Shown: positions 25,379-34,678, counted from the stretch's first letter. The stretch is 64,000 bases of DNA from Flavobacterium quisquiliarum (GCF_019308285.1 NZ_WWEM01000035.1:62001-126000), one strand, 5' to 3'. Numbers and translations: made by a program. Notes: a model not told the origin generated them from the letters alone.

Positions 25379-26635
25379 TCAATCTTTAATTGTCAATTTG
25401 ACTAGTTCTATTTTCTTATTTGACGCCTCTTTTATGAAAAAATGATACTTATCAATTACAATTCTGTCTCCTTTTTGTGGTATTTCTTTGGTATGATTTA
25501 CAATAAAACCTCCTAATGTTCCGTAAGAATCACTTTCTGGAATCATCAATTTATAGACCTCATTTAAATATTCCACATCTAATCTTGTAGAAAACAAATA
25601 TTTACCTTCACCTATTTCTTCTTCTATTAATTCTTCGTCAAGATCATGTTCATCTTCAATTTCCCCAAAAAGTTCTTCTACAATATCTTCAATGGTAATA
25701 ATTCCAGAAGTTCCTCCATATTCATCTAAAACGACCGCAACATTCTTACGTTTTTTAATCAATAAGTTCAGCACATCTTTTATCAAAATGGTTTCTGGAA
25801 CAAATTCTACTGTCATTAAAACCGATTTTATTGTCGATGGTTTTTTAAACAAATCAAACGAATGCACATAACCTACAATGTCATCTAAAGAATTTTGGCT
25901 TATAATGATTTTAGAATATCCTGTTTCAATAAACATTGCTTTAAGGTCATCTACTGTATCAAATAAATCAACATCAACAATTTCTGTTCGCGGTGTCATA
26001 ATGTCTCGCGCTTTTACACCAGAGAATTCTAATGCATTTTGAAAGATCTGAATTTCAGAATCAACTTCTTCATCTTCTTCAACAGTACTCATCTGTTCGG
26101 TGATATAATTTCCAAGTTCAATCCTGCTGAACAAATGAATCTGATTTCCTTCTGATTTAAAAAATTTACTCAGCACAAAATCTGCAATCCAAATAAAGAA
26201 GGATGAGATATAATAAAACAATCTGTAAAACAGATAAGCTGGAAGCGCCAGAATTTTGATTAATGAATTGGCATAAATCTGAAAAAATACTTTTGGAAAA
26301 AATTCTGAAGTCAACAAAACAACAAGTGCTGCTACAAGCGTCTGAATTAGAACATCCCACCAATCTGGAACGAGCAAACCCAAATGAGTCATCCAATTCA
26401 AGATGAGATCGCCCATAAAAAAACCGTAAATCACCAAAGCTACATTGTTGCCAATTAACATGGCAGCAATAAATTTGGATGGATTTTCGGTAAGTTTAGT
26501 TAAAATTCGAGACAAGAAATCATCTTGTTTCTTTTCTATTTCAAGATAAATTTTGTTTGCGGAAATAAAAGCGATTTCCATTCCAGAAAAAAAGGCAGCT
26601 AGTATTAAACATGTTATTATAATACTAATTCCCAT
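25379..26635 (-). CDS. CNNM/CBS-pair membrane protein (CorC/HlyC family)
   Basis: The 418-residue protein has an N-terminal CNNM (DUF21) domain with about four membrane segments, starting ILAAFFSGMEIAFISANK, then a CBS pair (ARDIMTPRTEIVDVD and VLDEYGGTSGIITIEDIVEE), then a CorC_HlyC domain. Members of this group act as or regulate Mg2+/Co2+ export; GldE of gliding motility is a relative, but the gldD/ssb context of gldE is absent here. It overlaps nothing and begins three bases after the small membrane protein gene on the same strand, so coupling is likely. Confidence 0.9.
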   Translation of the reverse strand: MGISIIITCLILAAFFSGMEIAFISANKIYLEIEKKQDDFLSRILTKLTENPSKFIAAMLIGNNVALVIYGFFMGDLILNWMTHLGLLVPDWWDVLIQTLVAALVVLLTSEFFPKVFFQIYANSLIKILALPAYLFYRLFYYISSFFIWIADFVLSKFFKSEGNQIHLFSRIELGNYITEQMSTVEEDEEVDSEIQIFQNALEFSGVKARDIMTPRTEIVDVDLFDTVDDLKAMFIETGYSKIIISQNSLDDIVGYVHSFDLFKKPSTIKSVLMTVEFVPETILIKDVLNLLIKKRKNVAVVLDEYGGTSGIITIEDIVEELFGEIEDEHDLDEELIEEEIGEGKYLFSTRLDVEYLNEVYKLMIPESDSYGTLGGFIVNHTKEIPQKGDRIVIDKYHFFIKEASNKKIELVKLTIKD

Positions 26636-26637
26636 TT

Positions 26638-26832
26638 TTACTGATTTTTATTTCGATTATTATGTTTATTAATAAATCGTCTTCTAAAGAAAAACATAAA
26701 AGCCGACATTCCTGCAATTACAAAATAGAAAGGATAACTTTCATCGCCTTCATTCAATTTCATTATAGCATCGTAAGTAAAAAAAAGTGCTATTATGATG
26801 TAAACGTATTGTGTATATTTTAAATAACCCAT
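26638..26832 (-). CDS. Small two-helix membrane protein
   Basis: A 64-residue protein with two hydrophobic segments (YVYIIIALFFTYDAIM and YPFYFVIAGMSAFMFFF) and a very basic C-terminus (FFRRRFINKHNNRNKNQ). The start at 26832 lies just after the lptC stop codon; ATG 26850 would overlap lptC by 11 bases and is possible. No family recognised. Its position between lptC and the CBS-pair gene implies an envelope setting. Confidence 0.7.
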   Translation of the reverse strand: MGYLKYTQYVYIIIALFFTYDAIMKLNEGDESYPFYFVIAGMSAFMFFFRRRFINKHNNRNKNQ

Positions 26833-26839
26833 AATATTA

Positions 26840-27394
26840 TTATTCTTCATCTGATTCAATTTCACCGCTTATTCGCTGTGAATTAATCACTTTAAAATCT
26901 TTACTAAAATCTATTCCCTGACCGTGAGAAATTCCTTTTGCGTCTGTAAGTTTAAATTTTCTCTCTGTATAAAACCATTCGTTTTTCTGATCAAAGTACA
27001 GTTGCTCTGTTTCCAAAACCTGCCCAGCCTCAGAAGTAATTTTCACTTTCCCAATCAAATCTATGATTCCTGTATTTTTATACGAAACCGCATAATTCCC
27101 CTTTATAAAAGTACGTTTTTGTTTTTTATCGTATAAAGTAACATCGATTCCTTTAGGAAACTCTGTAAAAGGAAAATCGAGATTAGCATAGTCAAGCATT
27201 TTAGGACTTATCAAAACACCTGTAATACGGCCAGAATCTGTATATTTAATATTTATTGTGTCAGCATCACTTGCAGGAACAAACTCAGAGAAGTTAATTT
27301 TCTGAACTTCTTTGAAATTACTCTCGCATCCAAAAAATAGTGTCACAGCAAAAACTGTGACAACCATTAGACTATATCTCTTTGGTAAATTCAT
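26840..27394 (-). CDS. lptC: LPS export protein LptC, lipoprotein form
   Basis: The 184-residue protein has a lipobox at Cys23 (FFGC), unlike the membrane-anchored LptC of E. coli but usual in Bacteroidota. The body is a jelly-roll-like LptC fold with repeated short strands (IKYTDSGRITGVLISPKM, GIDVTLYDKKQKRTFIKGNYAV, VLETEQLYFDQKNEWFYTE). It would pass lipopolysaccharide from the LptBFG transporter to LptA. It follows the outer-membrane protein gene by 51 bases on the same strand. Confidence 0.88.
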   Translation of the reverse strand: MNLPKRYSLMVVTVFAVTLFFGCESNFKEVQKINFSEFVPASDADTINIKYTDSGRITGVLISPKMLDYANLDFPFTEFPKGIDVTLYDKKQKRTFIKGNYAVSYKNTGIIDLIGKVKITSEAGQVLETEQLYFDQKNEWFYTERKFKLTDAKGISHGQGIDFSKDFKVINSQRISGEIESDEE

Positions 27395-27445
27395 TTGCCA
27401 AATGTAGTAAATTGTAATGAGCTTAAAAAAGATAAAATATTATGT

Positions 27446-28675
27446 TTATTGGAATTTGCTCTTTACAAACCATTTATCGTTGAAAGAGAAACTTAAACTA
27501 AAATTCACATAGTTTTCTTGTACTAAATTTGAAGAAACCGTACCGCGTTTACCAAATTCAATTCCAAAGTTCACATTTGAAAAAGATCCCGGGATAGGAA
27601 TTCCTGCTCCAAGTGTCATTCCGACATCTTTAATAGATTCGTTATTCACTATTAAACCGATTTTTTCATATTTGATACCAGCTCTATAGGTAATTCTGCT
27701 CATATAACTTGTAAAAGAGTTGTAATTAGGAAGATAATATCCTCCTAGAGCAAATTTTGAATAATTTTCATAACTCACATTATCAGCAGAATTGTAATAA
27801 TTTGCTAATTGTCCGTCTCCTTGGAAAGTCATATTTGCTCCTACCAACCACTTTCTGGCTTCTCCAACTCCTAAACCAATACTCAATTTATTTGGAAGTT
27901 TTAAATTCGATGAATTAGCTGGATAAGCATAAGGATCTGGATCTCCCTGAACTGATATTACTCTTGTATTATCTGAGCTCAAGTTACTTGCAAATGAGTA
28001 GCTCAAACTAGAAAATATACTCATTTTTTTATAAATTTTTCTTTGGTACATGGTTCCAAAGCTAAAAGCCATTCCTGAAATTTCTGAAGTATTTACTTCT
28101 GCCGTACTATTTTGAACACCTGTAATACTTTCTAAACTTGTTGTAGTGATTTTTCCAAAGTTATACTGTGCATCTGCTCCAATATTCCAATGACGTGTGA
28201 TTTTATATCCTAATCCAAAATACACCTTATTAACACCACCTTTTCCATCAAGCTGTGAACTTGTTGCTCCTTCTGTAGCTGTATTGTCATTAAGAATTTT
28301 ATATCCTACTGAAGAAACTGGTATTAAACCAAATGAAGCTCCAAATTTCCCCATCGGAATTCCTAATGCTAAATAATCAAAAGTACTGCGCTGCGCTTTT
28401 TCTGATTGAGAACTTGTTTTTAAATTAGAAGTAGCAAAAGTTCCTCCAACTGTAAAAGTTGTTTGTATCAAGCTGGCGTAACTAGCAGGGTTTTCTATAT
28501 TTAAATGAATCGTATCCTGCTCCACCGCAACTCCCGCCATTGATCTATTTTCAAGAGTACCCTTGAATCTCACATCTCCTATTCCGAAAAAAGAATATGG
28601 TGAAGCTGTACCTTGTTGCGCGAATGAAACGAACGATATAAGCAAACAAGCGCTTATTAATACTTTTTTAATCAT
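27446..28675 (-). CDS. Outer-membrane beta-barrel protein
   Basis: The 409-residue protein has a cleavable signal peptide (ending SFAQQ), an N-terminal SPYSFFGIGDVRF motif often seen in Bacteroidota FadL/OMPP1-like barrels, many alternating strands, and a C-terminal strand ending in WFVKSKFQ. It overlaps coaX by eight bases and precedes lptC, in an envelope-biogenesis run. The cargo, if it is a channel, cannot be told. Confidence 0.82.
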   Translation of the reverse strand: MIKKVLISACLLISFVSFAQQGTASPYSFFGIGDVRFKGTLENRSMAGVAVEQDTIHLNIENPASYASLIQTTFTVGGTFATSNLKTSSQSEKAQRSTFDYLALGIPMGKFGASFGLIPVSSVGYKILNDNTATEGATSSQLDGKGGVNKVYFGLGYKITRHWNIGADAQYNFGKITTTSLESITGVQNSTAEVNTSEISGMAFSFGTMYQRKIYKKMSIFSSLSYSFASNLSSDNTRVISVQGDPDPYAYPANSSNLKLPNKLSIGLGVGEARKWLVGANMTFQGDGQLANYYNSADNVSYENYSKFALGGYYLPNYNSFTSYMSRITYRAGIKYEKIGLIVNNESIKDVGMTLGAGIPIPGSFSNVNFGIEFGKRGTVSSNLVQENYVNFSLSFSFNDKWFVKSKFQ

Positions 28676-29402
28676 TGTCGATTTTATATTGATATGTTTG
28701 GTTCAAACTCTCCAGAAGGAAATTTGAATTGGCAAATATGGTATTTTTTAATCGTTTAGCCAAAAAATCTGCATCGCCTCCCGTTAAAATTATGATAAAA
28801 TTTGAAAAGTCCCTGCGATAATCATCGATAAAACCGTCAATCTCATAGACGAAACCGTTTACAACACCAGAGTGCATCGCTTGTGTTGTCGAGTTTCCAA
28901 TATAGGATTCGGGTGCTTCTAATGTCAGCAAAGGCAGTCTGGCAGTGTAATTATGCATTGCTTCATAACGCAAACGGAGTCCTGGAGAAATCGCTCCTCC
29001 TAAATAATTATCATTTTCGTCGATAAAATCGTAGGTAATACAAGTTCCTGCATCGATAACTAATCTGTTTTGTTTTGGAAATTTTAAAGTAGCTCCTGCT
29101 GCCAGAATCATGCGGTCTATCCCTAGAGTTTTTGGAGTTGTATATTTATTATGGAATGGAAAAACATCTTCATGCGTAAAAAAATGAACTTTAAGCTGTT
29201 TTTCGAATGTTAAAAAAGCTTGTTTTTCGATATTTCCAACCGAAGCAACGACCAAATCGGAACAATTTGGAAACTTTTCCAAAATATTTTTAATTTTTTC
29301 TACAAGCTCTTTTTTCTCAAAAATAAAATTATCCAGAGCAGTACTTCCCTCAAAGACAGATGCTTTAATTCGAGTGTTTCCAATATCAACAGTTAAAACC
29401 AT
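28668..29402 (-). CDS. coaX: Type III pantothenate kinase
   Basis: CoaX phosphorylates pantothenate, the first step of coenzyme A synthesis. The 244-residue protein has the ASKHA-fold phosphate loop DIGNTRIKASVFEG at the N-terminus, GIDRMILAAGA in the middle, DAGTCITYDF, GGAISPGLRLRYEAMH and the late ILTGGDA. All are type III landmarks. It is the first gene of a minus-strand run through lptC and ppiD, divergent from the tRNA-Phe gene. Confidence 0.95.
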   Translation of the reverse strand: MVLTVDIGNTRIKASVFEGSTALDNFIFEKKELVEKIKNILEKFPNCSDLVVASVGNIEKQAFLTFEKQLKVHFFTHEDVFPFHNKYTTPKTLGIDRMILAAGATLKFPKQNRLVIDAGTCITYDFIDENDNYLGGAISPGLRLRYEAMHNYTARLPLLTLEAPESYIGNSTTQAMHSGVVNGFVYEIDGFIDDYRRDFSNFIIILTGGDADFLAKRLKNTIFANSNFLLESLNQTYQYKIDND

Positions 29403-29453
29403 TTTGCATTTTTGTTTTTGCGAAGATACGAATTGATTTTTTTTCTAAAATGT

Positions 29454-29484
29454 TTTGGAGAAACGGAAAATGATTCTATCTTTG
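29454..29484 (+). promoter_or_regulatory. Full Bacteroidota promoter of tRNA-Phe
   Basis: TTTG at 29454-29457 and TATCTTTG at 29477-29484 are separated by 19 bases, the ideal Bacteroidota arrangement. The tRNA begins 22 bases after the -7 box. Confidence 0.85.
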
Positions 29485-29505
29485 CACCCGCAATACGCAC
29501 AAGAC

Positions 29506-29578
29506 GGTACCTTAGCTCAGATGGTAGAGCAATGGACTGAAAATCCATGTGTCCCTGGTTCGATCCCTGGAGGTACCA
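29506..29578 (+). tRNA. tRNA-Phe (GAA)
   Basis: The 73-nt cloverleaf has acceptor stem GGTACCT (29506-29512) paired with AGGTACC (29571-29577) and discriminator A. The D arm is GCTCAGATGGTAGAGC. The anticodon arm is ATGGA-CTGAAAA-TCCAT with anticodon GAA at 29539-29541, and the T arm holds GGTTCGATCC. The 3' CCA is not encoded and must be added. Solitary gene with its own promoter and terminator. Confidence 0.97.
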
Positions 29579-29579
29579 C

Positions 29580-29612
29580 AAAACCCGAATAGAAATATTC
29601 GGGTTTTTTGTT
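29580..29612 (+). terminator. Terminator of tRNA-Phe
   Basis: A perfect 12-bp stem (29580-29591 with 29596-29607), GAAA tetraloop and T-run, starting two bases after the tRNA. Confidence 0.95.
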
Positions 29613-29636
29613 TTTTATGCTTTTTTGTTTTGTATA

Positions 29637-29730
29637 ACCGCAAAGAGCGCAAAGAAAAAAACGCAAGGTTCGCAAAGTTTAAAAATAACTTTACGAACCT
29701 TTTGCGTAAATCTTTGCGCTCTTTGCGGTT
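29637..29730. repeat. Inverted repeat, family A
   Basis: The arms (about 29637-29677 and 29690-29730) begin AACCGCAAAGAGCGCAAAGA and pair along about 40 bases with a few mismatches. The core is the same as in the copy before rpe at 3733-3890, but with a much shorter spacer (about 12 bases). It lies between the tRNA-Phe terminator and the MHS transporter gene. Confidence 0.85.
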
Positions 29731-29886
29731 AAAACCTCTTCAAATTTACTTTAGTTTTTAAAACCAAAATGTCAACAAATAAATAGTTTTTGTTAAAAAA
29801 GTATTGACTGAATAAAAAAATATCTTCTATATTCGTAAAACTATAATTTTATCTTTCATTTACTAATAAGATTTCAAAGCAGTTTT

Positions 29887-31380
29887 ATGAGCAAAACTTC
29901 TACTAAAGGCATTTGGAAAGTAATTTCTGCCTCTTCTATGGGCACCATGATCGAATGGTACGATTTTTACATTTTTGGCAGTTTAGCCGTTGTTATTTCA
30001 ACAAAATTTTTCCCCAGTGACAATCCCACAGCAGCATTTTTATCTACTTTAGCCACATTTGCAGCCGGATTTGTTGTTCGTCCGTTTGGCGCTTTATTTT
30101 TTGGAAGGCTTGGCGATATTATTGGCCGTAAATATACTTTTATGGCTACCTTATTATTAATGGGAGGTTCTACTTTTTTAATTGGCTGTATTCCAAGTTA
30201 TGAAACTATTGGATTTCTAGCTCCTTTACTAGTTCTAATTTTACGTTTACTTCAAGGACTTGCCCTTGGCGGTGAATATGGTGGTGCAGCGACTTATGTC
30301 GCTGAACATGCTCCTGCTGGTCAAAAAGGCTATTGGACTTCTTGGATTCAAACTACTGCTACTGTTGGTTTGTTTATTTCCTTGATGGTTATTCTTGCTA
30401 CTAAAAGCATACTTTCGCCTGAGGCTTTTGATTTATGGGGATGGCGTGTTCCTTTCTGGGTTTCGGTTGCCATGGTTGGAGTTTCGTATTTGATTCGAAA
30501 AAATATGGATGAATCACCTGTTTTTGCAAAAGCTAAAAAAGAGGGAACAACGAGTGCAAATCCGTTAAAAGAAAGTTTTGGAAACAGATACAATTTAAAG
30601 TTTGTTTTATTAGCTTTATTCGGTGCAACAATGGGGCAGGGAGTTGTTTGGTATACAGGACAATTTTATGCAATGAGTTTTATGAAAACGGTGATGAATG
30701 TTGATTCTTCGCAGGTAGATGAATTATTAGGAATTGCCCTTTTGATTGGAACTCCTTTTTTTATTATTTTCGGATGGCTGAGCGATAAGATTGGACGTAA
30801 ATATATTATGATGTTTGGGATGCTTCTGGCTATAATATCCTACAGACCAATTTATAAGACGATGTATGATACGACCGATATCAGCAAAAAAACTGAAATC
30901 GTAGAAATACCGCAAGTTACAACAGAAAATAAGGCTGATGGAAGTTCCGTTGCTACAACGCAAAAAAAATATACAGACGGTACATCCGTAGTGGAGAAAA
31001 AAACGTACATAGACAAAAAAGATGCTCAAACTAGCATTTCAATAACAATTAATACAAGCGATAAATGGACCTTAATTTTTCTAGTTTTTATTCAAGTACT
31101 ATTTGTAACAATGGTTTATGGTCCTATTGCCGCTTTCTTAGTCGAAATGTTTCCAACTAAAATCAGATATACTTCTATGTCGTTGCCTTACCACGTTGGA
31201 AATGGAATTTTTGGAGGTTTACTTCCTGCTATTTCTACTTATTTTGTCTCTCATGCCAAAACAGCTGGCAAAACAGATTTTTATCTTGACGGATTATGGT
31301 ATCCTATTATTATTGCAGGAATCTGCTTTGTAATTGGAATGATATATATTGACAACAAAAACGAAACTACTCACCTTTAA
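29887..31380 (+). CDS. MFS transporter, metabolite:H+ symporter (MHS) type
   Basis: The 497-residue, 12-helix protein has the MHS hallmarks: ASSMGTMIEWYDFYIFG at helix 1, FVVRPFGALFFGRLGDIIGRK with the MFS loop motif, and LLQGLALGGEYGGAATYVAEHAP. Relatives (ProP, KgtP, ShiA) import osmolytes or organic acids with protons; the substrate here is unknown. A hydrophilic insertion of about 65 residues (about 325-392, Thr/Lys/Asp-rich) separates two helices of the C-terminal half, unusual for the family. A weak -7 box (TATCTTTC, 29850-29857) precedes it. A small membrane protein gene follows after 10 bases. Confidence 0.9.
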   Translation: MSKTSTKGIWKVISASSMGTMIEWYDFYIFGSLAVVISTKFFPSDNPTAAFLSTLATFAAGFVVRPFGALFFGRLGDIIGRKYTFMATLLLMGGSTFLIGCIPSYETIGFLAPLLVLILRLLQGLALGGEYGGAATYVAEHAPAGQKGYWTSWIQTTATVGLFISLMVILATKSILSPEAFDLWGWRVPFWVSVAMVGVSYLIRKNMDESPVFAKAKKEGTTSANPLKESFGNRYNLKFVLLALFGATMGQGVVWYTGQFYAMSFMKTVMNVDSSQVDELLGIALLIGTPFFIIFGWLSDKIGRKYIMMFGMLLAIISYRPIYKTMYDTTDISKKTEIVEIPQVTTENKADGSSVATTQKKYTDGTSVVEKKTYIDKKDAQTSISITINTSDKWTLIFLVFIQVLFVTMVYGPIAAFLVEMFPTKIRYTSMSLPYHVGNGIFGGLLPAISTYFVSHAKTAGKTDFYLDGLWYPIIIAGICFVIGMIYIDNKNETTHL

Positions 31381-31390
31381 AATTTAAAAA

Positions 31391-31615
31391 ATGAACGCGA
31401 TTAAACAAGTTTTAGGGGCTTTATGGATTGCTTTAGCGGTTGCAGCAGCTTATTTCTGTGTGTTTGAATTTGGCTTACCTAAACTGCTTTCTGATCAGCA
31501 GGACGATTTGGTATTTGGCGCTATAATTCTATTTATATTAACTCCTCTTATTGTTATGGGGCTGGGAACATTTGGATACTATTCTTTAATTGGAGAATAT
31601 AATAAAAAGAAATAA
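31391..31615 (+). CDS. Small two-helix membrane protein (DUF6814-like)
   Basis: The 74-residue protein has two membrane segments (ALWIALAVAAAYFCVFEF and FGAIILFILTPLIVMGLGTFGYY) and a basic tail. It resembles a short Bacteroidota family usually found just after MHS-type transporters. The 10-base gap implies co-transcription and perhaps an accessory role for the transporter, which is inference. Confidence 0.75.
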   Translation: MNAIKQVLGALWIALAVAAAYFCVFEFGLPKLLSDQQDDLVFGAIILFILTPLIVMGLGTFGYYSLIGEYNKKK

Positions 31616-31638
31616 ATGAGATAGAAAACTACTTAATC

Positions 31639-31674
31639 AAAAAGGCTGCCTACAACAATGTAGAACAGCCTTTT
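31639..31674. terminator. Bidirectional terminator between convergent genes
   Basis: AAAAAGGCTG (31639-31648) pairs with CAGCCTTTT (31666-31674), with an inner CTAC/GTAG extension. It can serve the plus-strand transporter unit and the minus-strand amylase gene ending at 31727. Confidence 0.85.
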
Positions 31675-31726
31675 CTCATTACTAACCTAACCAAACTTTT
31701 TTATCCGTTAAGATTTTATTTTTAGT

Positions 31727-34597
31727 TTATTTTTTAATAAACTTCATTACTTGAGTTGCATTACTTTCATCAGAAGCTTTTACGACATAGATTCCTGTTT
31801 GTAATTCGCTTACGCTGAATTGAAAATCTGCATTGCCTTTTGATGTAAAACTTTTTACTAATTGCCCTGAAACGGAATAAATTTGAACTTTCGAAAAACC
31901 TGCATTCAAAGTAAAATAATCTGCAACTGGATTGGGATATAAACTTACCGAAGTTCCTTTTTCGAAATCGTCTATAGCTAAGTTTGCAATTTTATTACCA
32001 TAAATTCTATATTCTCCTGCCGGCAGATTTATTGGAGCATTTATATCTGTAACAGCAATCGTAGTATTATCCATTAGATTATACCAAGTTCCTGTATACG
32101 GAAAACCTGTTGCAACATTTTGAACTGTCGTATCGAAATTTGCTAAAATCAAAACATCTTTTAATTGTGACGAAGACAGACTTGCATTCGCTATTTTAAT
32201 GTTTACAATTTTTGAATTTGCATTTGTTATAGTTGAAGTCCCTAAAAAAACTGGTTCCGCTTTTTTAAGCGCAATCATTTTTGCCCAATCATTATAAATT
32301 TTATTACGATTGGAATCTCCCAACCAGTTTTCTACCCATTGAGGCTGAGGCTTTGTATCTAACTTACAATCACCTGAAATTGTAGCAGAAGCATCATTTA
32401 CAGTTCCATCATTACAAGTATAAATAGAGTCATCCATACCTAACTCGCCAAAATGCCAGATCATTTTCGGTCCGGGAACTAATAATGAAACTGCTCCAAT
32501 TGCCGACATTCTCGACAAGGCTGTATTTAATGTCTTTACGTTGTAAGCTCCATTTGTTGCTCCATATTGTACATTTTTATACATCAGTCTTTCTTCATCA
32601 TGACTTTCAGCATAACCAATCAAACGATTAGCTGTAAATCCTCTGCTTGAACTTGACATTCTGGTAATATTGCTAGTGTACCCCATTGACAATTCATTAT
32701 AAGGATCCGTCATTTTTCCCCACATCATAATTCCTTTACTTGGAGTTTCTGAAACTCTGTAGTCTGCCCATTGTTTTTCTTCATTATCACTTCCTAAATG
32801 TTCAAAAATGGTATAATGTGTTGGATCTAAACTCCAAGAGTAATCAGCATATTTTTTCAAAATATCTACTCTATCCTGCTGATAAGCATTGGTACAAGAT
32901 TCATCCGATGCTGTACAAGCTTGCGTAAATCCTTTGGTTAAATCCCAGCGGAAACCGTCAATTTTATATTCCTGAATCCACTGTTTAATTACTCTTTCTA
33001 CATAATATTGTGTTTTTGCCGATTGATGATTAAAATCTTCTCCTACACTATAAGTATGTTTTGCTACTGTATTAAAATAAGGATTTTCGGTAGTCGGCGA
33101 TCCAAAACCATCTCCATCAGGGTCATTCATCCACATCCTTACCATCGGATTTCTTCCAAAAGCATGATTTAATGCTACATCAAGAATTACAGCAATTCCG
33201 TTTTGATGACACAAATCAATAAATTCTTTTAACTTATCTGAAGTTCCATAAAACTTATCCAATGCCATATGAAATGAGGTATTGTAGCCCCAGCTTTCAT
33301 TTCCTTCAAATTCCATAACCGGCATTAATTCGATTGCATTAATTTTTAGATTCTTAAAATAATCCATTCTATCAATTAAGTTTTGATAACTTTTGCCTGC
33401 ATCAAAATCACGAACCAAAACTTCGTAAATGACCAATTTTTCTTTTTCAGGTTTTACAAAATTAGTTACCTGCCAATTATAAGGAGTCTGACCTGTTTTT
33501 AAAACAGTCACTTCAAAACTCTGTCCTGTTGGATAAACTGGCATGTTAGGATATTTTGAAGCAGGTATCCAAGGATCATCATAAGGAGACAAAACTAAGG
33601 TTGAATAAGGATCAGCCGTTTTTACCATTGCCGGTGAATTAGCAAGAGGCGTTGTATCTATAACCCAATATTGATACATATTATTTACACCCGAAACCAA
33701 CCCTGTTAATTCTAGCCAGAATTTTCCTGAAACTGGATCTTTTTTCATGGCATAAGCCGATGTTGGCTGCCAATTATTAAAACTTCCTGCCACATAGACA
33801 AAGTCTTTTAAAGGGGCATCTAAAACCAGAATTGCTCTTGTGGCATCTCCCGAATTATAATTAATACCATCCACCAATCCCGCAGGCATAGTTTCTGAAA
33901 CGGTATTTGGATTTACAACAACCGAGAATTTCTTAGAAATTGTAGTCGTTCCCTGCGTTGCAATTAACTCATAACTTTGATTTCCTGTAATATTTGTGTG
34001 TGTATAAGAATAATTCGAGGTACTTGCATTTGTATTGATTGTGGTACCATTTGCTTTTAAAGTATAACTCCCCGCTCCTCCTGTATTTGTTGCAGTGACA
34101 GTAAAATTTGCCCCTGAATTAATAATCGTAGTGCTATTTTCGGCCGGAGAAGTTAATGAAACTTGAAAAATTCCTACTTCAACCAAAATATCTTGCGATT
34201 TTTTATCGCCAGTTCCATCTTTAGTTTTAACCAAAAAACCAATTCTTCCTATTCCGTTCCTTGCAAAATAGACAGAAGGTGTAATCGTTTTGGTGTAAGT
34301 ATCCGTTCCTGCATTATAAGTAAATTTACTAGCTTCATTTGATGAAGTCCAAGTTCCATTAGAGGGACTATCAGTTTGATTGATATCGTTTACATCATAA
34401 GACCAAGACCAAAGATATAATGCATGAGTAGCGCTGATTCCCCATGAAGTTTCATTAACACTATTCCCATTAATAGTAATAGTTATAGGCGTCGTATCTT
34501 CAAAAGTTGAGGGATTTATTGAATAAGTAACCGTTTGCTGCTGGGCAAAAACAGTTACTGCCATCAATAAAAATATTGATAGTAAAGTTTTTTTCAT
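31727..34597 (-). CDS. Secreted alpha-amylase (GH13) with type IX sorting domain
   Basis: The 956-residue protein starts with a signal peptide (ending VFAQQ). It has N-terminal beta domains, including an Ig-like one (SLTSPAENSTTI) and a CBM48/E-set-like region (VAGSFNNWQPTSAY). The GH13 barrel follows with DVALNHAFG, the nucleophile Asp in GFRWDLTKGF, the acid/base Glu in TIFEHLGSD and the third Asp in AESHDEER. The last 70 or so residues are a type A T9SS sorting domain (SLYPNPVADYFTL, ending MKFIKK). It would begin starch digestion outside the cell, the job of lipoprotein SusG in Bacteroides. A terminator separates it from susE by only 33 bases of leader. Confidence 0.94.
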   Translation of the reverse strand: MKKTLLSIFLLMAVTVFAQQQTVTYSINPSTFEDTTPITITINGNSVNETSWGISATHALYLWSWSYDVNDINQTDSPSNGTWTSSNEASKFTYNAGTDTYTKTITPSVYFARNGIGRIGFLVKTKDGTGDKKSQDILVEVGIFQVSLTSPAENSTTIINSGANFTVTATNTGGAGSYTLKANGTTINTNASTSNYSYTHTNITGNQSYELIATQGTTTISKKFSVVVNPNTVSETMPAGLVDGINYNSGDATRAILVLDAPLKDFVYVAGSFNNWQPTSAYAMKKDPVSGKFWLELTGLVSGVNNMYQYWVIDTTPLANSPAMVKTADPYSTLVLSPYDDPWIPASKYPNMPVYPTGQSFEVTVLKTGQTPYNWQVTNFVKPEKEKLVIYEVLVRDFDAGKSYQNLIDRMDYFKNLKINAIELMPVMEFEGNESWGYNTSFHMALDKFYGTSDKLKEFIDLCHQNGIAVILDVALNHAFGRNPMVRMWMNDPDGDGFGSPTTENPYFNTVAKHTYSVGEDFNHQSAKTQYYVERVIKQWIQEYKIDGFRWDLTKGFTQACTASDESCTNAYQQDRVDILKKYADYSWSLDPTHYTIFEHLGSDNEEKQWADYRVSETPSKGIMMWGKMTDPYNELSMGYTSNITRMSSSSRGFTANRLIGYAESHDEERLMYKNVQYGATNGAYNVKTLNTALSRMSAIGAVSLLVPGPKMIWHFGELGMDDSIYTCNDGTVNDASATISGDCKLDTKPQPQWVENWLGDSNRNKIYNDWAKMIALKKAEPVFLGTSTITNANSKIVNIKIANASLSSSQLKDVLILANFDTTVQNVATGFPYTGTWYNLMDNTTIAVTDINAPINLPAGEYRIYGNKIANLAIDDFEKGTSVSLYPNPVADYFTLNAGFSKVQIYSVSGQLVKSFTSKGNADFQFSVSELQTGIYVVKASDESNATQVMKFIKK

Positions 34598-34630
34598 AAT
34601 AAGCGTGGTTATCTGGTTAGTTAGTTGATT

Positions 34631-34662
34631 AAAAAAGGGCTATCTGGAGATAGCCCTTTTTT
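34631..34662 (-). terminator. Terminator or attenuator between susE and the amylase gene
   Basis: Stem of 14 bp (34632-34645 with 34648-34661), two-base loop, and A/T runs on both sides. It lies inside the presumed susCDE-amylase operon, so partial termination would lower amylase expression relative to susCD. Confidence 0.85.
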
Positions 34663-34678
34663 TGGTTATGTAAAAACA

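Noticed and set aside
25379..26635. Assignment of the CBS-pair protein as the gliding protein GldE
   Set aside because: The domain order fits, but the expected gldD/ssb neighbours are missing and the wider CorC/HlyC family explains it equally well.
29393..29581. Minus-strand ORF over tRNA-Phe and the coaX promoter region
   Set aside because: It is the antisense of a certain tRNA and its promoter.
29547..29761. Two plus-strand ORFs over the tRNA 3' half, terminator and family A repeat
   Set aside because: They are made of tRNA, terminator and repeat sequence and resemble no protein.
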